Positions 1-8,284 of a stretch of DNA of 64,000 bases are shown here, one piece after another. Under the pieces are notes generated by a model. That model searched no databases. It saw only the letters and a list, made by a program, of their open reading frames with translations, and was not told the DNA's origin. Where the stretch lies: NCBI GenBank assembly GCA_040389045.1, contig JAZKAT010000025.1, positions 1 to 64,000 on the forward strand. The letters run 5' to 3'. The position numbers and the translations under genes are program-made. This stretch comes from UBA5158 sp040389045 (lineage in GTDB: Bacteria > Pseudomonadota > Gammaproteobacteria > DSM-16500). Each line of letters starts with the position of its first letter. Within the stretch, counting starts at the first letter, position 1.

Positions 1-818
1 GTGCAATGCACCGGTCTTTCCTGCAATAAATAATGCGCCAGCGATTGCGCATAAGCCGCCAGCAGTACGGATTTTTTAACCGTGAGTGGCGTATCACAAA
101 CCCGTATCTCAACCGTGCCAAATTCTGGTTTAGGACGTATGTCCCAATAAAAATCTTTCATGCTTTGGATAATGCCAAGATGGCGCATTTTAAAATAATA
201 TTCGGAAAATTCTTTCCAGTTGAGCAGATAAGGTATCACGCCACTTTGCGGAAAAGCCGTGAAGATAGTTGAGCGCGATGAATTAAAACCGGTATCCGCA
301 CCCTGATAAAACGGTGACGATGCACTTAACGCCAAAAAGTGCGGCACATAACGCGCCAGCGCGTGGGTCAAATAAATTGCTTCATCACCATTGCGACAAC
401 CAATATGTATATGTTGGCCAAATACGGTTGAGCGTTTGGATAAGTAACGGTATTGGTGCGCTAAATTTTTATATCTTTTAATCGGAAAAATTTTCTGCAG
501 CGACCAGCGTTGAAAGGGATGCGTGCCTCCGCCAGAAATTTTAAATTCGAATTCTTCAGCCAGCGAGAGCATGGTGGTATGCAATTTTTCAAATTCCACT
601 GCTAGTTCCGCGGGGGATTGATGGATAGAGGAATTGATTTCAATCATGCTTTGGGTGACTTCGGGTTTGATATTTTTTTCAAGAGCGCTGGTGCCTATGG
701 TTTTGATGACTTCTTTGGCGCGATTGAACAAATCATAGGTGAGCGGATTTATCAGCTGGAGCTCGAGTTCCACGCCGATTGAGACAAGTTGTGAAGACTT
801 GAACGGGAGGTTTCTCAT
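1..818 (-). CDS. ybdK: YbdK-like carboxylate-amine ligase (glutamate-cysteine ligase family 2), 3' end outside window
   Basis: ATP-grasp-like GCS2-family enzyme; relatives ligate an amine to a carboxylate, and E. coli YbdK has weak glutamate-cysteine ligase activity. The first 272 residues are present and the reading frame stays open to the left edge. Visible family features are the acidic start GVELEL (residues 15-20), TQSMIEINS (55-63) and FGQHIHIG (133-140), with a later RPKPEFGTVEIRV stretch that matches the metal/ATP-binding core. The usual length is about 370 aa, so roughly 100 residues lie outside. The ATG at 816-818 has no clear Shine-Dalgarno sequence. The natural substrate cannot be read from the sequence. 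Confidence 0.85.
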   Translation of the reverse strand, partial: MRNLPFKSSQLVSIGVELELQLINPLTYDLFNRAKEVIKTIGTSALEKNIKPEVTQSMIEINSSIHQSPAELAVEFEKLHTTMLSLAEEFEFKISGGGTHPFQRWSLQKIFPIKRYKNLAHQYRYLSKRSTVFGQHIHIGCRNGDEAIYLTHALARYVPHFLALSASSPFYQGADTGFNSSRSTIFTAFPQSGVIPYLLNWKEFSEYYFKMRHLGIIQSMKDFYWDIRPKPEFGTVEIRVCDTPLTVKKSVLLAAYAQSLAHYLLQERPVHC

Positions 819-1007
819 TTGTCTATTATAACGTTTTTTGGACAAGCAATGGGGGGATGAATTGGTTAAAAATTACGCTATTAGGTCAGAGAGGGGCACA
901 CCACCACCCCTCACCCGCCGCTATGCAAAACAGCGCACTTTTTTAAGAAAAAATCGCTTTTCATCAAGTTTTGATCTTATAACCCTATTGATTTATATAG
1001 GCTAAAT

Positions 1008-1036
1008 TTTAATCAAAAAATGCTAAACTATATAAT
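1008..1036 (+). promoter_or_regulatory. Possible sigma-70 promoter of the 1062-2486 gene
   Basis: A perfect TATAAT (1031-1036) stands 17 bases after a weak TTTAAT -35 (1008-1013), 25 bases upstream of the ATG. The surrounding 240-base intergenic region is AT-rich. A degraded piece of the CCCCTCACCC repeat lies near 896-912. Confidence 0.4.
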
Positions 1037-1061
1037 ATGAGAGTCACGTGAGAAACCTGCC

Positions 1062-2486
1062 ATGCCTAAGGGTAAAAGAAAGGTGCTGCAAACTAAGAAA
1101 AAGCCAAAGTCTTCCCCAAATACTTTGCTGCATAACATTGTTAAATTCAGCACCGGGGTATGGATTTGGCATACCAACTCAGCAAAGGCCAGCGCCATCT
1201 CACCTGGTAAAGCAGTCATCCAAAATCTTTCATCAGGCAATTCAAGAACTCAGAATCCAGAGCGTCCGGATATGTTCACCCAAAATATTCTTGGCGTTAC
1301 TCAAAAGACTTGCTGGTTAAAACAAATGGGTATCAACCAGGGGCGCAAATGCTTAATCAGCGACAAAACGTATTTTATGAAGCTTGCCAACGACCAAACC
1401 AATTTCAGATTTCAGGAAGCCTATAATTTATTATTCCTCAAGAATGTTTTAAACATTAATACCCCTCAATTTGGTTATGTGCAGGATGGTCAATTATATT
1501 TTGCCACCCTTGAAGTTCCTGCTTTTAACATGGCGGTACAGTTGCAAATGAATGGCCCAGATTTTCAAGCTCAGCTGTCCAACACCATCAGCAGCAGTGA
1601 TATCGCAAAATTAGCTGTAGCCAGGACTTTTATTGCTGACTTAACCAAACTTGAAAATTGGGGCTATACGCCTGAGGGCTTGGCAATCATTGACGCTGAT
1701 GGTGGGCTGCATGATGATGGCACAACAATAATGCCAAAAACTGCTGAAGAATATTTTAAATTAGCGAGTGAATCCATGAGCGTATCAGATTTTTCCGCGC
1801 CTTTTCATCTGGGATTTGAATTAAATCTAGATCACATCGCGCAGATGAAAACTATCTATGAGAAGATGCGTTTGGAAAAATTACCCGATGTTGATCCTTC
1901 CGTAAATCTGGATAAAACTCTTTATGCTGAGGTTTTAAATGTTTATATCAAAACATGTAACTCTATTTTAACTGACTTTTCCGCTTATGATAAAAAAACA
2001 CTTAGCACAGATATTAATAAAGCGTTTGCCAAAGCAGTATTAAATAATGGCTTGCTTAATCTTAAAATCGAAGCACCTGGTTCCACCAAAACTTCTACCG
2101 TGATTGAGATCGGTAAATCAATACTTTCCTCAGCTGCAGAGCAGCTTGATACCATGGCGTTAAGCAGCATTGCTGTACCCGCTATCCAAAACTTAGCGGC
2201 AAATGTCGCGCCAAAATTCATTAAAGCAGCGGTTAAAACGCAACAAAAAACGTTTTTGAATAAATCTGAAGTTGAACTACAAGATATGCTTATCCCTACC
2301 TTGGTCGTTGCATCGGGAACGGTGATTTCCGCGCTGTCAATCATCTACGTGTTATGGAAAAAATATAATGAATCGCCAACCAATACTAATAGCCCTCAGT
2401 TATTCACTCGCGCGCCTTCAAATTCAAGTGTCAGGATTACTATCAACACTTCAAAAAACCCAACCCAAAAATCACCACGCAAATAA
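1062..2486 (+). CDS. Orphan protein with kinase-like motifs and a C-terminal membrane segment; candidate effector
   Basis: No family recognised with certainty. The 474-aa protein has a basic N-terminus (KGKRKVLQTKKKPK), then a region resembling the ATP-binding fold of HipA/PI4-kinase-like enzymes: a beta strand with K107 (DKTYFMKLA), E119 on a helix (FRFQEAYNLL), a hinge-like strand (QLYFATLEV), then IADLTKLENWGY with D193 and N199, and AIIDADGG with D211 and D213. That spacing is compatible with Lys, Glu, catalytic Asp/Asn and metal Asp, but the similarity is judged by eye. One hydrophobic helix (about 410-432) is followed by a 40-residue polar Ser/Thr/Asn tail. It is a single-gene unit, not part of an operon. 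The domain-plus-tail shape resembles type IV secretion effectors of Legionellales; that is inference. It could instead be a plain membrane-anchored protein. Confidence 0.5.
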   Translation: MPKGKRKVLQTKKKPKSSPNTLLHNIVKFSTGVWIWHTNSAKASAISPGKAVIQNLSSGNSRTQNPERPDMFTQNILGVTQKTCWLKQMGINQGRKCLISDKTYFMKLANDQTNFRFQEAYNLLFLKNVLNINTPQFGYVQDGQLYFATLEVPAFNMAVQLQMNGPDFQAQLSNTISSSDIAKLAVARTFIADLTKLENWGYTPEGLAIIDADGGLHDDGTTIMPKTAEEYFKLASESMSVSDFSAPFHLGFELNLDHIAQMKTIYEKMRLEKLPDVDPSVNLDKTLYAEVLNVYIKTCNSILTDFSAYDKKTLSTDINKAFAKAVLNNGLLNLKIEAPGSTKTSTVIEIGKSILSSAAEQLDTMALSSIAVPAIQNLAANVAPKFIKAAVKTQQKTFLNKSEVELQDMLIPTLVVASGTVISALSIIYVLWKKYNESPTNTNSPQLFTRAPSNSSVRITINTSKNPTQKSPRK

Positions 2487-2491
2487 CTCAG

Positions 2492-3097
2492 TTACAATAT
2501 CTTATAAACAAACCCCACACTTAATTCATTACTGCGCGGCGAAATCTTATTACTCAAGCTGTTAAAAGACGCATACGCGGTATATGTATACTCACCGCGC
2601 AAATCCAGGTTCCTGCCCAGGCTAAGCGATAAACCTATACCAGCCTGGCCGCCAGTCGCTACATTGTTGCGATTGCCACCCGGATGTTGCGATAATTCAA
2701 ACAAGGTTCTAATCAAACCAGCGCGCACATACAGCAAGGTATCTGAAGAAATTTTAAAACCAGGCAGAAAACTCAAACCATAACTATACGTGGTACGTAA
2801 TTTTGCTGTTGTGCCATTGCCATCAATAATTTTATTGGCCGTATTGGTCGAACTTGCATTCGCAAATCCTTCGCCAGCTAAATAATATTTTTGCGCGACT
2901 ATCGTGCTCAACCCGCCAAAAATTCCTATCACTTCACCATTAGAGCCAAAGTGAAACTTATTACCCGCTGGATTGTTAAAATCCCAACTGCCAGTATCCA
3001 ATGCTAATTTAACACCTACATAGGGAATATTTCCGGCAAATACACACTGCGTAGCTGCTGCGAAAATAATCGCAGCCAGGAGATTCTTTTTATACAT
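2492..3097 (-). CDS. Outer-membrane beta-barrel protein (OmpA/opacity-like)
   Basis: Small barrel-type surface protein of 201 residues. A signal peptide is visible (MYKKNLLAAIIFAAATQCVFA), followed by alternating polar/aromatic strands typical of 8-strand barrels; the end is VGFVYKIL, with an aliphatic/aromatic C-terminus. The start chosen is the ATG at 3095-3097 because it puts the signal peptide at the N-terminus; an in-frame TTG at 3154 would overlap the upstream stop (TTGA) and add 19 residues with no signal-like character. It is the last gene of the leftward lipid-transport cassette and may be co-transcribed. Function unknown; a porin, adhesin or lipid-trafficking partner are all possible. 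Confidence 0.65.
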   Translation of the reverse strand: MYKKNLLAAIIFAAATQCVFAGNIPYVGVKLALDTGSWDFNNPAGNKFHFGSNGEVIGIFGGLSTIVAQKYYLAGEGFANASSTNTANKIIDGNGTTAKLRTTYSYGLSFLPGFKISSDTLLYVRAGLIRTLFELSQHPGGNRNNVATGGQAGIGLSLSLGRNLDLRGEYTYTAYASFNSLSNKISPRSNELSVGFVYKIL

Positions 3098-3150
3098 AAT
3101 GGGGAGTCCGTGACAAAATGTCGCTACTATACGTGAGATGCCTCTCTGCC

Positions 3151-3753
3151 TCAAGTATGCTTCGCGCAGAACCGTGCGAGTTCAGCCAGCATGTCGCGGA
3201 CGGCCATGTTTGCCGCCACTACGCCACCATAAGGTGTATTTTGCGACGCCGGGATGGCGATGGAAATATCTTTGCTGGCGATGAGGTGATTGGTAGCAGA
3301 TGAAATCAGCAGCAAGCGCGCATGCAACCTAAAGATATTCTGGCCACTGGTAAAATCCTGCTGGAACTGTAGCAGTTGCGTATTCAACATATAAGTGGAT
3401 TGGCCTACACCTATTGCGGAATTGACCGATGAAAAATGTTTAGTGTTTTGCAAAGTCTGCACTATCAATGGCTGCAACATTTGCGCAGGCGTCGCCGCCC
3501 AGCTGCTTTTAACAAAAAAGCCAATCTGGTAACGGTAAGTCGAATAAGCCATATCCGTAGTATTATAAATTGATACTGTCGCTGGTTCCGCGACAAAAAT
3601 ACTGCCGCCATGCCGCTGGTGTACTGGCACAGCAGGCACGGTATTCACCACATAAGTCATGTTGGAAACCGGTGTGACGGGTGAAAACACCGAGCAACCG
3701 GTTAACAATAGGCAACAGCCTATTAGTATTTTAAAATAATTGCTCGTTCGCAT
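3151..3753 (-). CDS. ABC-type transport auxiliary lipoprotein (PqiC-like)
   Basis: Outer-membrane-anchored lipoprotein of MCE transport systems. The 200-residue product has a lipobox (LLLTGC, lipidated Cys at residue 20), then the pattern of the PqiC/DUF330 family: YVV near the start of the mature part, a Y-R-Y-x-I-G-x-F central strand, and a C-terminal amphipathic helix. ATG at 3751-3753 is preceded by AGGAG at 8 bases; a GTG at 3756 is the alternative. It abuts mlaD (3757), so it belongs to the same operon. PqiC-type lipoproteins contact MCE tunnels at the outer membrane, so this gene probably completes the envelope-spanning lipid path. Confidence 0.75.
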   Translation of the reverse strand: MRTSNYFKILIGCCLLLTGCSVFSPVTPVSNMTYVVNTVPAVPVHQRHGGSIFVAEPATVSIYNTTDMAYSTYRYQIGFFVKSSWAATPAQMLQPLIVQTLQNTKHFSSVNSAIGVGQSTYMLNTQLLQFQQDFTSGQNIFRLHARLLLISSATNHLIASKDISIAIPASQNTPYGGVVAANMAVRDMLAELARFCAKHT

Positions 3754-3756
3754 CAC

Positions 3757-4575
3757 TTATTCTCCTGGTCCTAGTGGACGCGGGGTTTTGCCGCGAATCA
3801 ATATTGCTGGGTTTTGTTTTACTTCAAAAGAAGCCGCTGAAAGATTGTTGCCAACCGTGGCAAAATTCGCGGCAGCGTTATTCGCGGCCGGCAAGGTTTG
3901 CGTGGAAAATTCCTGCATGGCACTCGTAGACGATTCCAGCAATGGCATAAACCGCTCGCTGGCGGCAGCAGTATTTTTCATGATAGTAGTGAAATCTCCA
4001 CCGTTAGCCGCCAGCGTGCCGGTAAGCTTACGGAAATTAATTAAAATTTCTTTAATGGAGCGTAAATTTTCTTGATCGAGTAACAAACGGATAGAATTAC
4101 TGACTGAATGCAAATTCTCATTTAATTTGGTGATGGCAGTATCCAGGCGCAAAAAGAATGAGGGTGCAGTTTTGATAATTGGATATTCCTGTCCATCCAG
4201 CGCTACCAATGGCGCGGTATTCAAACCTTTATCCTGCAAGGCGATAAACGCAATCCCCGTTAAACCTTTTACATTCAACGTCGCTACCGTGCCCTGGGTA
4301 ATAGGCGTGTTTTGTTTGATGCTTAACAAGACTTCGACTAATTGGGGATTTTTCTGATTTAATTCGATGCTTTTAACTGCGCCTACATTGACACCATTAT
4401 ATTCCACCGGCGAATCAATACTAAGACCACTGACTGATTCAGTCATATAGACTTTATACCATTTGGTGGGATTAGCAGTTATGCCCGCGGACAGCCAGAT
4501 AATGGCAAAAATAATCACCGCCACCAGGGTTATGACAAATACGCCAACTATGGAATAATTTACATTAGTTTCCAT
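3757..4575 (-). CDS. mlaD: MlaD family MCE-domain lipid-binding protein
   Basis: Periplasmic, inner-membrane-anchored lipid-binding subunit of an MCE ABC transporter. 272 residues: one membrane helix (about 8-29), MCE domain (about 38-117) with the typical PVEYNGVNVGAVKSIEL pattern, then a long helical C-terminal part with Ser/Ala-rich heptad-like segments. It is longer than E. coli MlaD (183 aa), because the helical extension resembles the tube-forming helices of PqiB/Mce proteins. It overlaps the end of the ATPase gene by 11 bases, indicating translational coupling. Confidence 0.85.
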   Translation of the reverse strand: METNVNYSIVGVFVITLVAVIIFAIIWLSAGITANPTKWYKVYMTESVSGLSIDSPVEYNGVNVGAVKSIELNQKNPQLVEVLLSIKQNTPITQGTVATLNVKGLTGIAFIALQDKGLNTAPLVALDGQEYPIIKTAPSFFLRLDTAITKLNENLHSVSNSIRLLLDQENLRSIKEILINFRKLTGTLAANGGDFTTIMKNTAAASERFMPLLESSTSAMQEFSTQTLPAANNAAANFATVGNNLSAASFEVKQNPAILIRGKTPRPLGPGE

Positions 4576-5353
4576 CTTTATCGTACATCCCTTCTGCTTT
4601 CCGGCCGCGAGGACCAGAAAAATATTCCTGTATTAACGGATTAGGATTAGCAGCTACTTTATCGACCGCATCTATACACAATACCTTGCCCTCACCTAAA
4701 AATGCAACGCGGTTTGCAACATGCCATAAACTATCAAGATCGTGGGTCACCATGACAATAGTTAACCCCATCGTAGTTTGTAAATTTAATGTTAACTCAT
4801 CAAAAGCCGCTGCGCTGTCTGGATCCAAGCCCGAAGTCGGCTCATCAAAAAATAATAATTCCGGGTCAAGTACTATCGCACGCGCCAGTGCCGCCCGTTT
4901 TTGCATACCACCACTTAGTTCGGCGGGATATTTAATTGCTGAACTGGCTGGCAACCCCGCTAATAGAATTTTTAACATCGCCAGACTCTTGATTGTACCA
5001 TCATCCAGATTGGTATGCTCATGAAGTGGGAAAGCGGTGTTTTCTAAAACAGTCAATGAACTAAATAAAGCATTTTGTTGAAATAAAACACCCCAGCGTT
5101 TTTGTACCGCTAACAATTCTTTGGGGCTTGCTGTCGTTAATTCTATGCCAAATACTTTAATTGAACCTGCATTGGCTTTTTGCAGCAACAGGATTTCCCG
5201 CAGCAATGTAGTTTTGCCGGAGCCGCTGCCCCCGACAATCGCCAGGATTTCACCACGCCGCACATTAAAGCTTAAACCATCATTTACCCAGGTGCCGCCC
5301 AGATTAGTCCTTAAGCCTTTCACTTCAATAATCAAGTCATCTGCTGTCGTCAT
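4565..5353 (-). CDS. mlaF: MlaF-like ABC transporter ATP-binding protein
   Basis: Cytoplasmic ATPase that powers lipid transport by the MCE system. 262 residues. Walker A is GGSGSGKTT (41-49), Q-loop FQQNALF (91-97), signature ELSGGMQKRAALARAI (145-160) and Walker B LLFFDEP (166-172). The signature with GGMxKR is the form seen in MlaF. Its ATG overlaps the permease stop as ATGA (5350-5353), and it overlaps mlaD downstream. Together with the permease, MCE protein and lipoprotein it forms one transport machine. Confidence 0.9.
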   Translation of the reverse strand: MTTADDLIIEVKGLRTNLGGTWVNDGLSFNVRRGEILAIVGGSGSGKTTLLREILLLQKANAGSIKVFGIELTTASPKELLAVQKRWGVLFQQNALFSSLTVLENTAFPLHEHTNLDDGTIKSLAMLKILLAGLPASSAIKYPAELSGGMQKRAALARAIVLDPELLFFDEPTSGLDPDSAAAFDELTLNLQTTMGLTIVMVTHDLDSLWHVANRVAFLGEGKVLCIDAVDKVAANPNPLIQEYFSGPRGRKAEGMYDKDGN

Positions 5354-6471
5354 AGCTTCATCTTGCTTAGTAATACGGAAAATACTGCATCTGCCACGAT
5401 GATAAAGAAAATCGCTAATACTACACTGCGCGTTGTCTGTTTACCCACACTGTCCGCGCTGCCCGCCACGCGCATACCTTCAAAACAGCCTATGCTGCCG
5501 ATCAGCATTGCAAATACCGGTGCTTTGCCCAGACCAATCAATAAATTTTTTAATGGAACGACATGGCGAAACCGCGCTAAAAAATCGTAAGGTTGTATCC
5601 CTAACATATCATGCGACATCAGCATGCCGCCCAATACGCCAAAAATATCCGACCAGATCGCCAATAATGGCAAAACAATGAAAAGTCCAAGCAATCTGGG
5701 TATCAATAATAATTCCGCAGGCGTCACACCCATGGTATTGAGCGCATCTATCTCCTGATTTACTTTCATGGTACCCAATTGCGCAGTAAATGCCGAACCC
5801 GTGCGGCCAGCAACCATGATGGCAGTCAGCAGCGGACCAAACTCACGCAGTATTGATATGCCAAGAAAATCGACGATATAAAGATTTGCACCATAGCTGC
5901 GGAGCTGCGTTCCCATTTGATATGAAATCACCACACCAATCATAAATGACAACAAAGCAATGATAGGCAAGGCGCGTAAACCGGTGTTGTCAATGACACT
6001 CATCAACGCTGCAAAACGAAATTTTTTCAGGTTGCCTGCGAGACGTAATGTCTCCATAGCCAACATGCCAGTGAACGCGAGAAAATCGCGTAACTCATCC
6101 CACTGCTCAATTGTAAATTGACCAATTTCCTCGAAAAAAGTAGGCTTTTTTTGTTCTGGAACAACTAACTGCGCCGCTTCTTTTTCTTCAATTAATGACA
6201 GCAGCTTTTGATGTTGTTCCGTAAAATTAGTAAAGCGCGCGCTGGTTTGTTTGCTATCTTTGCCATGCAGGCTCGCGCTTAATAACCAGGCGCCGGCGCT
6301 ATCCATCTTGGTAATGTCTGCGCCGTCAACTGTGACACCCTGTGCGGGAAGTTGTAATTGGCGTAATTGCTGTTCCAGAGCATTGATGTTTGTTATCACC
6401 CATTCACCGTTGCAATGAAGTGTTTGGGTCGCAGGATCGTATTTCATGAATATTGCTGAGGTTTGTTTCAT
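5350..6471 (-). CDS. mlaE: MlaE-type permease with N-terminal STAS domain
   Basis: Inner-membrane permease of the MCE/Mla lipid transporter. From the ATG at 6469-6471 the protein has 373 residues: a STAS-like domain first (about 1-105, with VDGADITKMDSAGAWLL resembling the anti-sigma-antagonist nucleotide loop), then a MlaE domain with five or six hydrophobic segments and the conserved stretch GTMKVNQEIDALNTMGV. In E. coli the STAS protein (MlaB) is separate; here it is fused, as in several other proteobacteria. A TTG at 6498 would give a longer form with no advantage. It is the first gene of the leftward operon. Confidence 0.85.
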   Translation of the reverse strand: MKQTSAIFMKYDPATQTLHCNGEWVITNINALEQQLRQLQLPAQGVTVDGADITKMDSAGAWLLSASLHGKDSKQTSARFTNFTEQHQKLLSLIEEKEAAQLVVPEQKKPTFFEEIGQFTIEQWDELRDFLAFTGMLAMETLRLAGNLKKFRFAALMSVIDNTGLRALPIIALLSFMIGVVISYQMGTQLRSYGANLYIVDFLGISILREFGPLLTAIMVAGRTGSAFTAQLGTMKVNQEIDALNTMGVTPAELLLIPRLLGLFIVLPLLAIWSDIFGVLGGMLMSHDMLGIQPYDFLARFRHVVPLKNLLIGLGKAPVFAMLIGSIGCFEGMRVAGSADSVGKQTTRSVVLAIFFIIVADAVFSVLLSKMKL

Positions 6472-6773
6472 TGTCCACTCACAAATCGTTAAGTCCAATT
6501 TTCGCTTGAAACATTTGGTAATGCAATGATAACGAGACCTTGGGACGGTTTAAATAATTCGTTATGAAACACAAAGCTTGGCAAATTGTAACTTCGCAGT
6601 TATCATTCGCTCTGGGAGTTAGTAAATTTGTCAGGAAGACAGTGTCGTAAGATTTGGATTTTCAAATCATCGCTAACCTTTTCCTGGTGTTACTTAGTGG
6701 TTTCCCTAATAGTGTAATATTTCAGTAAATGCTAAATTCATTCAACACGGCCAACACATGTGGAGAAAAAGTC
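6472..6773. other. Divergent intergenic region
   Basis: About 300 bases between the leftward lipid-transport operon and the rightward H1-like gene, so it should hold promoters for both. A TGTAAT at 6713-6718 could be a -10 for the H1-like gene, but no good -35 was found. No small ORF with a ribosome-binding site and no stable RNA fold was recognised. Confidence 0.5.
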
Positions 6774-6941
6774 ATGACAACTGCAAAGAAAAGAAAGCGT
6801 AAAGCTGCAAAACCTGTTGCTAAAAAGCGTAAAGCTGCAAAGAAAGGCGCAGCTAAACGTACTGTGAAAAGAAAAGCTGCTAAAAAAGCCCCAAAGCGTA
6901 AAGCTGCTAAAAAACGCCGTAAGGCTAAGAAAGCAATGTAA
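6774..6941 (+). CDS. Histone H1-like lysine/arginine-rich DNA-binding peptide
   Basis: A 55-residue peptide made almost wholly of Lys, Arg and Ala, with repeating KRKAAKK units like the C-terminal tails of eukaryotic H1, chlamydial Hc1/Hc2, Coxiella Hq1 and AlgP. It probably binds nucleic acid nonspecifically and compacts the nucleoid. The ATG at 6774 has GGAG 8 bases upstream; an upstream in-frame ATG at 6729 lacks an SD and would add a non-basic leader. The DNA is itself repetitive (units of GCGTAAAGCTGC), so length variation between strains is expected. A strong terminator follows. Confidence 0.8.
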   Translation: MTTAKKRKRKAAKPVAKKRKAAKKGAAKRTVKRKAAKKAPKRKAAKKRRKAKKAM

Positions 6942-6961
6942 TCATCTCTCCTAACGGAGAG

Positions 6962-7000
6962 AAAAAGGCGGCTAGATGTGAATCTACCGCCTTTTTTATT
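6962..7000 (+). terminator. Rho-independent terminator after the H1-like gene
   Basis: Stem GGCGG plus TAGAT against ATCTA plus CCGCC with a GTGA loop and one bulged C, followed by a run of six T. A smaller hairpin (CTCTCC/GGAGAG) precedes it at about 6946-6961. The A-run before the stem could also let it act for leftward transcription. Confidence 0.85.
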
Positions 7001-7013
7001 GCCTGCCAGATTC

Positions 7014-8177
7014 TCAAATCAGGATATTTCGGTAAAAATCACGATATTGCACTGCGATAGGTTGCCAATCAAACTGGTCTACATGTTGCAGATTCATGTC
7101 TCCGGCTGTTTTCCGTAATGCGGGATCAAACAATAATTCGCCGATTTGCGCCGTCCATCCCGCAATATCATCCGCTCTGACTAAACTTGCCTGCAATCCT
7201 TTGGTCTGCAAGTAACGCGTGACGGGGGAATCACTGGCTACCAATGCTTTACCCGCCGCCATCGCTTCGATCTGCACGATACCAAATGGTTCATCCCATT
7301 GCGCTGGCTGCGTAGGAAATAACATCAATTTGCATTGCGAAATCAACTGACATTTCACCTCACCTTTAACATAACCGGTAAACACGATGCTGGCGGGCGG
7401 AATTGCTGATAACGCGGGTAATTCGGTAATGACTGTCAAACCTAACGCTCGTGCTTGCGTTTGTAATGCTTGTGCCTGACTACCCGTACCCGCAATGACT
7501 AGCGATGTGCGTACGTCTTGCTGGCGCAGCGCCGCGTATACATCAACCAATACATGAAATCCTTTTTCGCGCTCGAGGCGCCCTATCGCCAGCATATAGT
7601 CTTGCTCTGACGTATCAAGGCCAGCAAAACTTTGTAAATCAATACCATTGCCAATGACTACGCTTTTCTGGCGCGCGTCACACAGCGCGTGGGATGCTTC
7701 GGCCATCATGGGGGTTAAATGAATGACGCCAGTCGCATCACGCAAAATATGCTGGCAACGCCGTTGCACGCTGCCACGCTGCATCCGGCTTGAATTAGTC
7801 GTCACGACATCGCCGTGACTCATCACTACATAAGGGATTTGCATTTTCTGGAAAAGTTTTCGGGCAACGAAGCCACTGCGATAAGTTCCCTGGGCGTGGA
7901 CTAAATCAATTTTTTCACTACGGCACAATTGCTCGAGGGCCGTTAATTTATTACGAGCTACAAACCATCCTGGCTTGATCACCGGCCCTGAGTAAGCTGG
8001 CACACCATTTGGCAAAAGATGTGGGCCTTGTAATGTGTCATCTAGTTCATTACCCATGGCATAATACAAAATCTCAATTCCCAGTGCGCGCAGCGCTGGC
8101 GGCAGGTAATGCAGATATTCAACGACACCCCCGGCGGTTTTTTCAAAACTATTCCGGCAGAGAAACAGTACGCGCAT
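7014..8177 (-). CDS. Glycosyltransferase family 4 (GT-B fold)
   Basis: Transfers a sugar from a nucleotide donor, probably into a surface glycan. 387 residues with a two-lobed GT-B pattern: N-lobe with the glycine-rich TAGGVVEYLHYLP (14-26), linker, C-lobe with AIGRLEREKGFHVL (197-210) and the retaining-enzyme EX7E motif in EPFGIVQIE (E296, E304) for donor binding. It stands alone, divergent from murI with about 107 bases between. No other polysaccharide gene is nearby, so the acceptor is unknown. Confidence 0.8.
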   Translation of the reverse strand: MRVLFLCRNSFEKTAGGVVEYLHYLPPALRALGIEILYYAMGNELDDTLQGPHLLPNGVPAYSGPVIKPGWFVARNKLTALEQLCRSEKIDLVHAQGTYRSGFVARKLFQKMQIPYVVMSHGDVVTTNSSRMQRGSVQRRCQHILRDATGVIHLTPMMAEASHALCDARQKSVVIGNGIDLQSFAGLDTSEQDYMLAIGRLEREKGFHVLVDVYAALRQQDVRTSLVIAGTGSQAQALQTQARALGLTVITELPALSAIPPASIVFTGYVKGEVKCQLISQCKLMLFPTQPAQWDEPFGIVQIEAMAAGKALVASDSPVTRYLQTKGLQASLVRADDIAGWTAQIGELLFDPALRKTAGDMNLQHVDQFDWQPIAVQYRDFYRNILI

Positions 8178-8284
8178 AATATTGGCCCTTAATGTGATGG
8201 GGTATTTTAGGCTTGATCCTTCAGACTGGCAACGCTGGTGATTCTGCGTTATTATGACGGCCTTACATTGATAGAACTAAGGTA

